Shown here: piece after piece, positions 54,926 through 63,148 of the stretch
Layout of the letters: the number at the start of each line of letters is the position of its first letter
How positions within the stretch are numbered: the stretch's first letter is position 1
Source: Rahnella bonaserana
Lineage (GTDB): Bacteria > Pseudomonadota > Gammaproteobacteria > Enterobacterales > Enterobacteriaceae
Length of the DNA: 64,000 nt
Assembly (NCBI RefSeq): GCF_019049675.1
Contig: NZ_JAFMOW010000068.1
Coordinates: 558,001-622,000, forward strand
Reading direction: 5' to 3'
Notes under the pieces: generated by a model
Seen by the model: the letters and a program-made list of their open reading frames with translations, nothing else
What the model was told of the DNA's origin: nothing
The model's database searches: none
Translations under genes and position numbers: made by a program

Positions 54926-54940
54926 CCGGTTCTCTAAACT

Positions 54941-54975
54941 AAAAAACCGCCTTACAGACTCAGGCGGTTTTTTTT
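54941..54975. terminator. Bidirectional terminator between hrpA and ydgD
   Basis: AAACCGCCT and AGGCGGTTT form a hairpin with A on the left and eight T on the right, 16 bases after the hrpA stop. Confidence 0.92.
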
Positions 54976-55001
54976 ATGCTCTGTAACGGTGATTCTGTGA
55001 G

Positions 55002-55883
55002 TTACTGAACGGGCGCAGTCACCGGTGTGCTGGCGCTGATAACGCCGGAAGACAGCGTGTTCAGTGCGTCACGAATGGCCGGAACGGCCAGCGCGCGGTT
55101 ATCTGCCAGATAGCGGTCCTGCGCCGCAGGCGCGGAACTTTGAATCGCCACCAAAGACCAGCCGTCAGCATTCTTCAGTAACAACGGTGAACCGCTGTCG
55201 CCCGGCAGCGTGTCGCAACGATGCGATAACACGCCCGGTTGCGCCCAGCCTGTCACCAGACAATCCTGATGCACGTACAACTCATCCAGATGATCTTCCG
55301 GATAGCCTGCCTGTGTCACTTTTCGGCCTTCCTGCTTGAGCACGGCAGTCAGATCATCGCGTGAGCCTTCCCATAACGGCAGGGGTTTGATCGGCAACGC
55401 CAGTTTTTCATCCGTCAGGCGGACCAGCGCGAAATCAAAGGGCGCGGCTTTCGGAGGGACAATCCAGCCATCGCCATCGGCTTTAAGTTTCTTACCGAGC
55501 TTAGGATCCACCAGGGTTTGCAACGCCGTTATCTGATAACGCCATTTCTGATTGTGAGAAATAAAACGCAGTGCAATCACTTTGTCGATCTTGCCAGGAG
55601 GCGCGAGGACACAGTGACCGGCGGTGAGAACCAGATGTTTGGAAATCAGGGTGGCGGTACATAAATTACCGCTTTCGGTTTCAATCTGTCCGATGGCCTG
55701 CCACGGCCAGTGCGCTGCCGCAGAAACCTGAGTTCGCTGATCGTGACCGAAGAACAGGGCAGTTTTTTCTTTTAAGCTGATTGAAGGTGCGTCGCTGTCT
55801 GCATCATCCGGGGAATCTGCATGAACAAGAGGACTGGCGGTAAAACAGAAAAAGCACAAAAAAAGCGGTAACGCGATGCGCAT
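55002..55883 (-). CDS. ydgD: Periplasmic trypsin-like serine protease YdgD
   Basis: A 293-residue chymotrypsin-fold protein (E. coli YdgD 273). A signal peptide ends near VHA at residue 22. The triad is visible: His90 in LTAGHC, Asp150 in PFDFALVRL, Ser230 in GDSGSPL. The domain is complete, and paired cysteines are seen. It is the third gene of the asr-ydgU-ydgD order seen in E. coli. Its substrate is unknown; a link to acid processing of Asr has been considered but is not shown. Confidence 0.9.
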   Translation of the reverse strand: MRIALPLFLCFFCFTASPLVHADSPDDADSDAPSISLKEKTALFFGHDQRTQVSAAAHWPWQAIGQIETESGNLCTATLISKHLVLTAGHCVLAPPGKIDKVIALRFISHNQKWRYQITALQTLVDPKLGKKLKADGDGWIVPPKAAPFDFALVRLTDEKLALPIKPLPLWEGSRDDLTAVLKQEGRKVTQAGYPEDHLDELYVHQDCLVTGWAQPGVLSHRCDTLPGDSGSPLLLKNADGWSLVAIQSSAPAAQDRYLADNRALAVPAIRDALNTLSSGVISASTPVTAPVQ

Positions 55884-56021
55884 AACATTCTGACCTTGAA
55901 AACAGGGAGAACCCGATAACCAGTTATTATGGAACGATTATAGACGGTTATCTTTCGTGATGGATAGATTTGTCTGATAACTCAATCTTTTGAGAAGATG
56001 ACGGACGTCATCCGGGATACT

Positions 56022-56102
56022 TCAGAAGTAGAAGAACAGGGTGATCAGACCGCAGAGGATCAGAGAGCACAGGGTGATTTCGAACAGGTAGCGGCGCAGC
56101 AT
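56022..56102 (-). CDS. ydgU: Small membrane protein YdgU
   Basis: A 26-residue protein starting MLRRYLFEITLCSLILCGL. E. coli YdgU (27 residues or so) starts MGRYRFEFILIILILCALIT; the aligned pattern RY-FE-------LC-LIT is kept. It is one hydrophobic helix with a positive N-terminus, so it should insert in the inner membrane. It sits between asr and ydgD exactly as in E. coli. A weak TGAGG and a closer GGAAG lie upstream. Its function is not known. Confidence 0.78.
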   Translation of the reverse strand: MLRRYLFEITLCSLILCGLITLFFYF

Positions 56103-56135
56103 CTTCCATCAGTACCTCAAGATAAAGAACCGGAG

Positions 56136-56163
56136 AAAAAAACACCCGGCGAACCGGGTGTTA
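56136..56163 (-). terminator. Terminator of asr
   Basis: On the minus strand AACACCCGG and CCGGGTGTT with a four-base loop are followed by a run of T. It lies 60 bases after the asr stop and before ydgU, so ydgU-ydgD depends on read-through or its own promoter. Confidence 0.88.
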
Positions 56164-56221
56164 AATCATCAGTCTTGATAATGGTGAGTAGATACGCTCA
56201 CAAGGACTTCTTACTGACTAC

Positions 56222-56635
56222 TTATGCTGCTGGCGTTGCTTTTGCAGCTGGTGCAGCTTTTTTAGCGTGTTTTACGTGTTTTTTAGCAGCCTGCGCTTTC
56301 TGAGCTACTGGTGCAGCTTTCTTAGCGTGTTTCACGTGTTTTTTAGCAGCCTGGGCTTTCTGAGCTACCGGAGCAGCTTTCTTGGCATGTTTCACGTGTT
56401 TTTTAGCAGCCTGAGCTTTCTGAGCTACTGGTGCTTTTTTAGCTGCTTTTTTGTGTTTCTTGGCAGCCTGAGCTTTCTGCACAGGTTTTTTATGTGCTTT
56501 ATGCTTAGTTGCATGAGCCGGAGCAGCGGTAGTTGCTGTTGCAGCCGGTGCCGGAGTTGCAGTGGTTTCAGCAGCGAAAGCCACTGAAGACAGGCCCATT
56601 GCAGCGGCAACAACCAGAGCTAATACTTTTTTCAT
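56222..56635 (-). CDS. asr: Acid shock protein Asr
   Basis: A 137-residue exported basic protein (E. coli Asr 102). The signal peptide [20 protein letters not shown] is followed by an Ala/Thr/Pro stretch and then Lys/Ala repeats. A 20-residue unit ([20 protein letters not shown]) occurs three times with almost no change, after a partial earlier unit, which explains the extra length. Asr is strongly induced at low pH and is cleaved and disordered in the periplasm. GAGGAATT precedes ATG 56635, and an RstA box lies upstream. Confidence 0.95.
   Translation of the reverse strand: MKKVLALVVAAAMGLSSVAFAAETTATPAPAATATTAAPAHATKHKAHKKPVQKAQAAKKHKKAAKKAPVAQKAQAAKKHVKHAKKAAPVAQKAQAAKKHVKHAKKAAPVAQKAQAAKKHVKHAKKAAPAAKATPAA
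56240..56430 (-). repeat. In-gene 60-base tandem repeats of asr
   Basis: Three adjacent 60-base units inside asr encode the 20-residue Lys/Ala/His repeat and are nearly identical in bases. Such repeats change copy number by slippage, so length is expected to vary between strains. Confidence 0.85.
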
Positions 56636-56693
56636 GTGTAATTCCTCAGAATCTTAGTTTAAGTGTCCACCCCACTGCGGGGCCGGTGAAAGG

Positions 56694-56755
56694 ATAATAG
56701 GCGTGCGGATCGCTGCTGTCCGTGAGTGATTGGTATCGGCGTGTAACGGAATGTA
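56694..56755 (-). promoter_or_regulatory. asr promoter with RstA box
   Basis: Read on the minus strand, TACATTCCGTTACA at 56755-56742 matches the RstA box TACATNTNGTTACA except for one base. A -10 like TATTAT lies at 56699-56694, with a poor -35, as expected for an activated promoter. The box centre is near -61. RstA activation of asr under acid is known in E. coli. Confidence 0.65.
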
Positions 56756-56821
56756 CAAAGAAGGGGATTTTAGGAAAATCAGGGGATTACCGGCTGGGGC
56801 CGCGTGTGATCGGCCTTTGAC

Positions 56822-56851
56822 TTCAAATTCAACTTCAACTTCAAGTTCAAA
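56822..56851. repeat. Five tandem TTCAAN hexamers
   Basis: TTCAAA, TTCAAC, TTCAAC, TTCAAG and TTCAAA stand in a row before the second composite repeat, as at 7033-7062. Confidence 0.85.
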
Positions 56852-56983
56852 ACCGTGGGCGTCGGCCCACACCGACCAGAGACCCGGTAACGCGCGGGCC
56901 TCTGGACTCCGCGCTTTTTTCACTGCGCGCTGTCGCGGGTATGACGGACATGTTCTGGTGCATTGGTGGGTGGCGCAAAATGT
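56852..56983 (-). repeat. Dispersed structured repeat, element B copy 2
   Basis: This is the reverse complement of the 7272-7398 stretch. It has a GTGGGC/GCCCAC hairpin (56855-56870) and a CCAGAG-CCCG/CGGG-CTCTGG hairpin with loop GTAACGCG (56876-56905). Confidence 0.82.
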
Positions 56984-57018
56984 CATCGCTACGCGATTCC
57001 CGAATTTCAGGTTTACTC

Positions 57019-57080
57019 GGCCTACGGCCTCGCCCTTCGGGCCGTCACTTCGTGACGTTGTCTCGCTTCGCTCGGCTCGA
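57019..57080. repeat. Cluster of small hairpins between elements B and A
   Basis: GGCC-TAC-GGCC, GCCC-TTC-GGGC and GTCAC-TTC-GTGAC follow each other within 38 bases, then further GC-rich half-palindromes. This part is absent from the 7-kb composite. The whole 56636-57606 gap holds the asr promoter, the composite repeat and the promoter of the next gene; I see no gene in it. Confidence 0.6.
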
Positions 57081-57164
57081 GCCATAGGTCTCGAACCATT
57101 CATTCGGTGCCATTTTTGAGCACGCCATTCAACCTTTTTAAAAGATGAAAAACAGTCTGCCGTT

Positions 57165-57390
57165 GAATTTAAGATCGTGCGGGCGTTTCAGAAAACTTGC
57201 TGAATGAGAGGTTGCAGACCAAAGGCTGCAATCCCGAAATGAAGGCACCGCGCAGCGGCAAGATTTCCAGCCTGTCGCTGCGATACCTGAAACATAGCCA
57301 GCGAGCGGAGCGCGCAGTGAAAGAGCCGGAGATTCCTAAGAGGCGCGGCGATAGGCGCCTCTTAGGGCCAGTTTGGGTGGCAACCCACGG
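57165..57390 (+). repeat. Dispersed structured repeat, element A copy 3
   Basis: This copy matches copy 2 from GAATTTAAGATCGTGCGGG to GGGTGGCAACCCACGG. Its first hairpin is TTGCAG, loop ACCAAAGG, CTGCAA (57212-57231), again a different stem around nearly the same loop. The 12-base stem CCTAAGAGGCGC is conserved. Confidence 0.85.
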
Positions 57391-57606
57391 TGTTGACCTT
57401 AAGGCTCATGGGTGCCCAACTCAAACCCCATCTCTCCTGCTTATGCCTAAATCACCCATCTATATCCTTTTTTGTTAGTGGCACCGCCTTCATCCCTTAT
57501 GTAATTCTCTGACTCATAAAAGAAAAACAGGTCTGTGTTTGTTCGAATACTCCATTTTGAAAAATTCGGGCGGGAGCCCTCTGAAGACTATTCATAAGGA
57601 AAAACG

Positions 57607-58434
57607 ATGGCTGTCATTAACGTAAATAAAAACAAGATTGCTGCAGGACTGTTTCTGGCGCTCAGCACGGTTTCTACTTTTGCCGCTCATGCTGATCAGC
57701 TGGCGGACATTAAAAAAGCCGGTGTGGTGAAGGTCGCGACCTTCGATTCCAATCCGCCGTTTGGGTCTGTGGATGCCAAAACGCATGACATCGTCGGGTA
57801 TGACGTGGATTTCGCGAAAGCACTGGCAAAAACGCTGGGCGTGAAACTGCAACTGGTGCCGACCAATCCGGCGAACCGTATTCCGTTGTTACAGTCCGGT
57901 AAAGCGGATCTGATAGTTGCCGATATCACCATCACGCCGGAACGCGCGAAAGTGATCGACTTCTCCGTGCCGTATTTCGTCACCGGCCAGCAGTTCCTGG
58001 TGCCTGCAAATTCGCCGGATAAACTGGATGCTTACGCCACGGCGCGTATTGGCGCGGTGAAAGGCACCACCGGCGAACAGGAATTGCATAACCGCTTCCC
58101 GCAATCGCGTGTGTTGTCTTATGACGATATTCCGCTGGCGCTTTCTGCGCTGCGCAATGGCAATGTACAGGCGATTACCCAGGACAGCACCATTCTGGCC
58201 GGTTTGCTGGATGGTGCGCCGGATAAGGCCAAATACAAAGTGCTGCCTGAATTGCTGAGCAAAGAAGAAATTGGCGTAGGCGTGAAAAAAGGCGAAACCA
58301 GCCTGCTGAAAGTGGTTAATGACGAGCTGCTGAATCTGGAGAAAAACGGTCAGGCGGTCAGCATTTATAACGTCTGGTTCGGTCCGCAGACTAAATCGCC
58401 TCAGCCGCGTCTGTTCAAAATCGAAGCCAAATAA
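57607..58434 (+). CDS. Polar amino-acid ABC importer periplasmic binding protein
   Basis: A 275-residue family 3 binding protein. The signal peptide ends AAHA before DQLADIKKAGVVKVATFDSN. The amino-acid contact pattern (GYDVDFAKALA near residue 63 and ADITITPERAKVIDFS near 101) is clear. It should bind an acidic or polar amino acid. AAGGAA lies before ATG 57607. It heads a four-gene operon with an ATPase and two permeases. Confidence 0.88.
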   Translation: MAVINVNKNKIAAGLFLALSTVSTFAAHADQLADIKKAGVVKVATFDSNPPFGSVDAKTHDIVGYDVDFAKALAKTLGVKLQLVPTNPANRIPLLQSGKADLIVADITITPERAKVIDFSVPYFVTGQQFLVPANSPDKLDAYATARIGAVKGTTGEQELHNRFPQSRVLSYDDIPLALSALRNGNVQAITQDSTILAGLLDGAPDKAKYKVLPELLSKEEIGVGVKKGETSLLKVVNDELLNLEKNGQAVSIYNVWFGPQTKSPQPRLFKIEAK

Positions 58435-58458
58435 TCTGTTTTATGCAAGGTAAGACAC

Positions 58459-59289
58459 ATGCAGCAAGACACTCTCTCAACCGCAGCGACGTCTGCGGTT
58501 TTTTCACATTCATCTGCCGGAAAAACGGCAGCCGTCGAATTTCGTCAGGTCAGTAAATCTTTTGGTTCGCATGAGGTGATCCGCAAGGTCGATTTGCGTG
58601 TGGACAGCGGCGAAGTGGTGGCGGTTTGCGGGCCATCAGGTTCGGGCAAATCCACGCTTATCCGGCTCATTAATCAGCTGGAATCTGTCAGCAGCGGTGA
58701 AATTTTTATCGATAACCAGCCGACGCGCAATCTCAAAGGTGCCGCATTACGCCAGTTGCGTACCCACATCGGCTTTGTGTTCCAGCAGTTCAACCTTTAT
58801 GCCCATCTCACCGCCGAAGACAACGTCAGTCTGGCGCTGATTAAAGTACATGGCTGGAAGAAAACTGAGGCGCGCGCAAAGGCAAGGGCCTTGCTGACGC
58901 GCGTCGGTCTGGGCGATAAAGCGCAGCATTATCCTGAGCAGCTTTCCGGCGGGCAGCAACAGCGGGTGGCGATTGCCAGAGCGTTAGTCACCGATCCGGG
59001 CATCATTTTATTTGATGAACCGACGTCGGCGCTGGATCCGGAAATGATTGGCGAGGTGTTGCTGGTGATGCAGGAACTCGCAAAAAGCGGCATCACCATG
59101 ATTGTCGTGACGCATGAAATGAGTTTTGCCCGTGAAATCGCCGACCGGGTGATTTTCATGGACGGCGGCGAAATTCTCGAACAGGCGCAGCCGGAAGATT
59201 TCTTTCTGCGTCCTCAGCATCCGCGTGCGCAGCGGTTCCTGCAGAAAGTCCTGTTCCCGCTGCATCCGCAGGCAGGAGCAGGGTTATGA
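58459..59289 (+). CDS. Polar amino-acid ABC importer ATP-binding protein
   Basis: A 276-residue GlnQ/GltL-type ATPase with Walker [10 protein letters not shown], signature [15 protein letters not shown], Walker [15 protein letters not shown] and THEMSFARE. An N-terminal tail of about 28 residues, Ser/Thr/Ala-rich, is longer than usual; ATG 58459 has an upstream AAGG. The stop overlaps the next start by four bases. Confidence 0.9.
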   Translation: MQQDTLSTAATSAVFSHSSAGKTAAVEFRQVSKSFGSHEVIRKVDLRVDSGEVVAVCGPSGSGKSTLIRLINQLESVSSGEIFIDNQPTRNLKGAALRQLRTHIGFVFQQFNLYAHLTAEDNVSLALIKVHGWKKTEARAKARALLTRVGLGDKAQHYPEQLSGGQQQRVAIARALVTDPGIILFDEPTSALDPEMIGEVLLVMQELAKSGITMIVVTHEMSFAREIADRVIFMDGGEILEQAQPEDFFLRPQHPRAQRFLQKVLFPLHPQAGAGL

Positions 59290-60059
59290 ACTGGCATCCC
59301 GACTGGGCGGGTGTGCTGACCGGCCAGCCTCTGCAATGGATTATCTCCGGCTTCCTCACCACGCTGTATGTCAGCTTTATTGGCAGTCTGCTCGCCACGT
59401 TACTGGTGATATTGCTGATTGCGCTGCGACTGAGCACGTCACGTCTTGCACGCGGTGTCGTGGCGGCGTTTGTTTCTGTTTTTCGCAACACGCCGCTGCT
59501 GGTACAACTGCTGTTCTGGTATTTCGCCGCGTACGGCGCATTGCCTCAAAGCTGGCGTTTTTACATCGGTGACAACCATCCGTGGGCGACATTTCCGGGC
59601 AATATTGCGTGGCTGACGCCGGAATTTTTGTGTGCGGCGTGGGGGCTGGCGCTGTTCACGGCGGCTTTTCTGGTAGAAGAAGTGCAGGCCGGGCTGAATT
59701 CTGTGCCCAAAGGCCAGATCGAAGCGGCGATCTCTCAGGGTTTCAGCCGTAAAACGTTGCTGCTTTCAATTCTCCTGCCGCAGGCGCTGATCAACGCGTG
59801 GCAACCGATCACCGGCCAGTATCTCAACCTGATGAAACTTTCCTCGCTGGCCACCGGCATTGGTTTTTCGGAACTGACGTATCAGGTCAGCCAGATTGAA
59901 AGCTACAACGCCCACGCGTTTGAGGGTTTCGCAGTCGGGACGCTGTTGTATCTGGCGCTCGGACTGTTCCTTGGCGGGCTGATGACGGCATTTGGCCCGA
60001 AACGACCTCAGCACAGGCCGCAGGTGGTATCAAAGGAGGAAACCCGCGATGGAATTTGA
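59286..60059 (+). CDS. Polar amino-acid ABC importer permease 1
   Basis: A 257-residue permease of the His/Glu/Gln/Arg type (GltJ-like), with [15 protein letters not shown] near residue 64 and a coupling loop [18 protein letters not shown] near 139. The ATGA overlap with the ATPase gene supports the start. It pairs with the following permease. Confidence 0.88.
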   Translation: MNWHPDWAGVLTGQPLQWIISGFLTTLYVSFIGSLLATLLVILLIALRLSTSRLARGVVAAFVSVFRNTPLLVQLLFWYFAAYGALPQSWRFYIGDNHPWATFPGNIAWLTPEFLCAAWGLALFTAAFLVEEVQAGLNSVPKGQIEAAISQGFSRKTLLLSILLPQALINAWQPITGQYLNLMKLSSLATGIGFSELTYQVSQIESYNAHAFEGFAVGTLLYLALGLFLGGLMTAFGPKRPQHRPQVVSKEETRDGI

Positions 60060-60741
60060 CTGGTCTGTTTTAAAGGATAATTTCACTTATCTTCTATGGG
60101 GAAGGCTGGCTGACGGCGAGCCGGGCGGGGTGTTGCTGACTCTTATCATGGCGGCATCGGCGGGCGTTCTGGCGTTAGTGTTCGGTGTTCTGATGGCGGC
60201 GCTGGCGTGGCGTTTCGGCGGCTGGACGCGGAAAATCCTGTTTATCTGGGCATCGTTTATCCGCGGCATTCCGCTGATTTTCGTGATTTTCTGGCTGTAT
60301 TTCCTGCTGCCGGTCGTGTTTGGCGGATCCATTCCCGGCCCGCTGACGGTGATTCTGGCGCTGGCCTGGTTTACCTCGGCGGCGGTGATGCATTCGACGC
60401 TGGCAGGGCTGGAGGCCTTACCGCGCGGGCAAACTGAAGCGGGAATGGCGTCCGGCATGAGTTACGGCAAAGTGCTGTTGTTTGTGCTGTTACCGCAGGC
60501 GTGGCCGAATCTGCTGCCGTCGTATCTCGGGCTGCTGATCTCTCTGGTGAAAGACACGTCACTGGCGTTTATCGTTAATGTGCCGGAACTGACCACGGTG
60601 GCCGGGCAAGTTAATAACCGGGTACAAATATACCCGGCGGAAATCTTCATGCTGGTCGGGCTGATGTATTACCTGTTATGCGCGTCGCTGGCGTATCTGG
60701 CGGGTAAATCGATAAAACGTCGTCAGGGTTTGCGGACGTAA
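60049..60741 (+). CDS. Polar amino-acid ABC importer permease 2
   Basis: A 230-residue permease (GltK-like) with FIRGIPLIFVIFWLYFLLPV near residue 68 and the coupling loop ALPRGQTEAGMASGMSYGK near 121. ATG 60049 follows a strong AAAGGAGG site and overlaps the previous gene by 11 bases. It completes the four-gene importer; the ligand cannot be fixed from sequence. Confidence 0.88.
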   Translation: MEFDWSVLKDNFTYLLWGRLADGEPGGVLLTLIMAASAGVLALVFGVLMAALAWRFGGWTRKILFIWASFIRGIPLIFVIFWLYFLLPVVFGGSIPGPLTVILALAWFTSAAVMHSTLAGLEALPRGQTEAGMASGMSYGKVLLFVLLPQAWPNLLPSYLGLLISLVKDTSLAFIVNVPELTTVAGQVNNRVQIYPAEIFMLVGLMYYLLCASLAYLAGKSIKRRQGLRT

Positions 60742-60744
60742 ACC

Positions 60745-60770
60745 AAAACCCCGCCTGTTTCCGGCGGGGT
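60745..60770. terminator. Terminator between the two convergent amino-acid importers
   Basis: CCCCGCC and GGCGGGG form a seven-base stem; on the minus strand it is followed by TTTT. It best serves the minus-strand binding-protein gene. Confidence 0.7.
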
Positions 60771-60794
60771 ATCTGAACTGAAGAGTCGTTGAGT

Positions 60795-61595
60795 TTATTG
60801 CCTTTTACTGACCGAGGATAATTCTGTATCCACACTCAGATCCCGGTCGAACCACTTCTCAGAAATCTTCTTCAGTGTGCCGTCTGCCCGTAATTCGCCC
60901 AGTGCGACATCTACTTTTTGTTTCAGTGCTTCTCCGCGTGCATCTTTTCTGAACGGCAGCGCGACCTGTTTCAGGCCAAAGGGTTCACCGACAACTTTCA
61001 GCGGCAAATTTTTATGCTTGATCTGCCCGAGCAGGATCACCTGGCCGGAAACATAGGCATCCACTTTTCCCTGCGCCACGCTGTTAACTACCACATCCAT
61101 CCCCTCAAAGGTTACCAGCTTGATTTCATTTTTCGGGTCAAACTCTTTCAGGACTTTGGCATAGTTCGAACCGAGATCGGCGGCGACGGTTTTTCCTTTC
61201 ATGTCCTGCAAACCATGAATGGTGGTGTTGTTTTTACTCACCGCTAACTGCGCCGCTGAGTAATAGTAGGGCGCCGAATAATCATATTTTTTGCGCCGTT
61301 CAGGCGTGTCGGCGAAATTGCCTACGGTATCCACTTTGCCGGTTTCGAGAGAGCCCAGCACGCCCACCCAGTCGGACGTTACCCATTCAACTTTATAGTG
61401 AATCTTACCGGCAACGGCGTTGAGAATGTCCGCGCTGAAACCTTTGATGGTGTCGCCCTCTTTAAAATAGTGCGGATAACCGTCCGGTGTCGCACCCACC
61501 CGCAGAACCGGCTCGTCATCGGCTTTTTCGGCAGGCTTATCGCACGCGGTCAGCAGAAGAGGCAGCGAACAAATCGCCAGTGTTAACAATCGCAT
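60795..61595 (-). CDS. Cystine-type amino-acid binding lipoprotein
   Basis: A 266-residue family 3 binding protein made as a lipoprotein: lipobox LTAC with Cys18 and Asp at +2, so it is probably held at the inner membrane. The stretch DWVGVLGSLETGKVDTVGN, ending in TPERRKKYDYSAPYYYS, resembles cystine-binding proteins of the TcyJ/TcyK type. A lipid-anchored form is unusual for a Gram-negative importer. AGGAAA lies before ATG 61595. It is the last gene of a three-gene minus-strand importer. Confidence 0.85.
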   Translation of the reverse strand: MRLLTLAICSLPLLLTACDKPAEKADDEPVLRVGATPDGYPHYFKEGDTIKGFSADILNAVAGKIHYKVEWVTSDWVGVLGSLETGKVDTVGNFADTPERRKKYDYSAPYYYSAAQLAVSKNNTTIHGLQDMKGKTVAADLGSNYAKVLKEFDPKNEIKLVTFEGMDVVVNSVAQGKVDAYVSGQVILLGQIKHKNLPLKVVGEPFGLKQVALPFRKDARGEALKQKVDVALGELRADGTLKKISEKWFDRDLSVDTELSSVSKRQ

Positions 61596-61610
61596 AGCAT
61601 AATTTCCTGT

Positions 61611-62279
61611 TTACCCGGCATAAGGTTTGCCGAGATGTTTTTCGAGGCGACGCTGTAACTCACTGAAAATGATGGTCAGCGCCCAGTAGACCAGCGCCAC
61701 GGCGAAATACGCTTCAAAGAATTTCAGCGATTCTGTGGCCACCATTTTTCCGGCTGCCAGCAGTTCACTCACGCCTAAGGTGAACGCCAGCGAAGAGTTC
61801 TTAATCAGACCGATATAGACGTTGCCGGTCGCCGGAATGGCATTGCGGCAGGCTTGCGGAAACAGGATGCGACTGCAGGCTTTAAACATGCTCAGCCCGG
61901 AAGCCAGAGAGGCTTCCAGTTGCCCTTTATCAACAGAGTCGATGGCGGCACGGAAGATTTCCGCCAGATAAGCGGACGTGTTTAAGCTTAAACCGAGGAT
62001 CACCGCATTCATGGCGCTCAGCGAATTCATCGAAGGAATAATTTGCGGCAGACCAAAATAAATAATCAGTAACTGCACCAGAACCGGCGTGCCGCGAAAG
62101 AAGGAAATATAAAGGTGTGCGAAAGCCGCGGGTATTTTACCGGCCCTGAGTAACAGGGCGAAAATAATACCCAGAACTGTAGCCAGTAAAATGGAAAGCA
62201 ATGAAATCAGCAAGGTCACGGGAAGATATATGAGGATCTGCGGAATAACGCCAAGCATATAGGGGAAATCAAAATTCAT
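61611..62279 (-). CDS. Cystine-type amino-acid ABC importer permease
   Basis: A 222-residue permease with FFRGTPVLVQLLIIYFGLPQ near residue 59 and the coupling loop SVDKGQLEASLASGLSMFK near 114. It resembles TcyL/YecS-type permeases and probably works as a homodimer, because no second permease gene is present. GGAA lies at a fitting distance from ATG 62279. Confidence 0.86.
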   Translation of the reverse strand: MNFDFPYMLGVIPQILIYLPVTLLISLLSILLATVLGIIFALLLRAGKIPAAFAHLYISFFRGTPVLVQLLIIYFGLPQIIPSMNSLSAMNAVILGLSLNTSAYLAEIFRAAIDSVDKGQLEASLASGLSMFKACSRILFPQACRNAIPATGNVYIGLIKNSSLAFTLGVSELLAAGKMVATESLKFFEAYFAVALVYWALTIIFSELQRRLEKHLGKPYAG

Positions 62280-62303
62280 TGTGCAAAGTTCCGTTTACGG
62301 CCA

Positions 62304-63035
62304 TCAGGCAAAATCGTGTAAGAAAGAACGGGTACGGTTCGAGGATCCGGTCTGGAAGATGTTGGCCGGTTCACCTTGTTCGATAATATGGCCGTGTTCC
62401 ATGAAAAATATCCGGTCAGAGACATCCCGTGCAAAGCCCATTTCATGTGTCACGATCATCATGGTTAAATCACGCCCGGCCAGCCCTTCAATCAGGTTGA
62501 GCACTTCACGGCGCATTTCAGGATCCAGGGATGATGTGGGTTCATCGAATAAAATAACGTGCGGGTCAACGGCCATGGCGCGGGCGATGCCGACGCGCTG
62601 CTGCTGTCCGCCGGAGAGAGTGCCGGGATAAGCCGCCGATTTGTGCGCCAGACCTACCTGCGCAAGCAATTCTTCGCCCCGTTCGCGTGCCTGCGCTTTG
62701 TTCAGTTTTTGGGTAAAACGTAAGATCTCAGTGATATTTTCCAGCGCGGTTTTATTTTTAAACAAATTGTAGTGCTGAAAAACCATCGAGGTCTGGCGGC
62801 GAAAATCGGCTGTTTGTCTGCGGGTGAGAGTGTCCGCGTTGATGTGTTTATCACCAATCTGGATCTGGCCGGAATCCGGCCTGACCAGCAAATTCAGCGA
62901 ACGTAACAGAGTGGATTTCCCGGAACCTGAAGGGCCAATGATCGATACAACTTCACCTTTATTCACCGTGAAATTAATATCCGACAGGGCAGGGAATTGG
63001 TTAAATGATTTATTTAATCCGCTGACAGTGATCAT
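62304..63035 (-). CDS. Cystine-type amino-acid ABC importer ATP-binding protein
   Basis: A 243-residue ATPase (TcyN/GlnQ-like) with Walker [10 protein letters not shown], signature [15 protein letters not shown] and Walker [15 protein letters not shown]. It is the first of the three genes; GGGAG precedes ATG 63035. A 113-base AT-rich gap, which could hold a promoter, separates it from the peptide-type ATPase gene upstream. Confidence 0.88.
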   Translation of the reverse strand: MITVSGLNKSFNQFPALSDINFTVNKGEVVSIIGPSGSGKSTLLRSLNLLVRPDSGQIQIGDKHINADTLTRRQTADFRRQTSMVFQHYNLFKNKTALENITEILRFTQKLNKAQARERGEELLAQVGLAHKSAAYPGTLSGGQQQRVGIARAMAVDPHVILFDEPTSSLDPEMRREVLNLIEGLAGRDLTMMIVTHEMGFARDVSDRIFFMEHGHIIEQGEPANIFQTGSSNRTRSFLHDFA

Positions 63036-63148
63036 CCGTACTCCCGCTGGTTAATATAAATAACGCGCATATTTCATTAAAATAATATTAACTTTTCGGT
63101 TGCCTGCGACAAATGCTTTAAATCGCTAACGATATGCGGGGCGTAATA

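Noticed and set aside
56240-56430. Tandem repeats that might be a CRISPR array
   Set aside because: They lie in frame inside asr, have no spacers, and encode the known Lys/Ala repeats.
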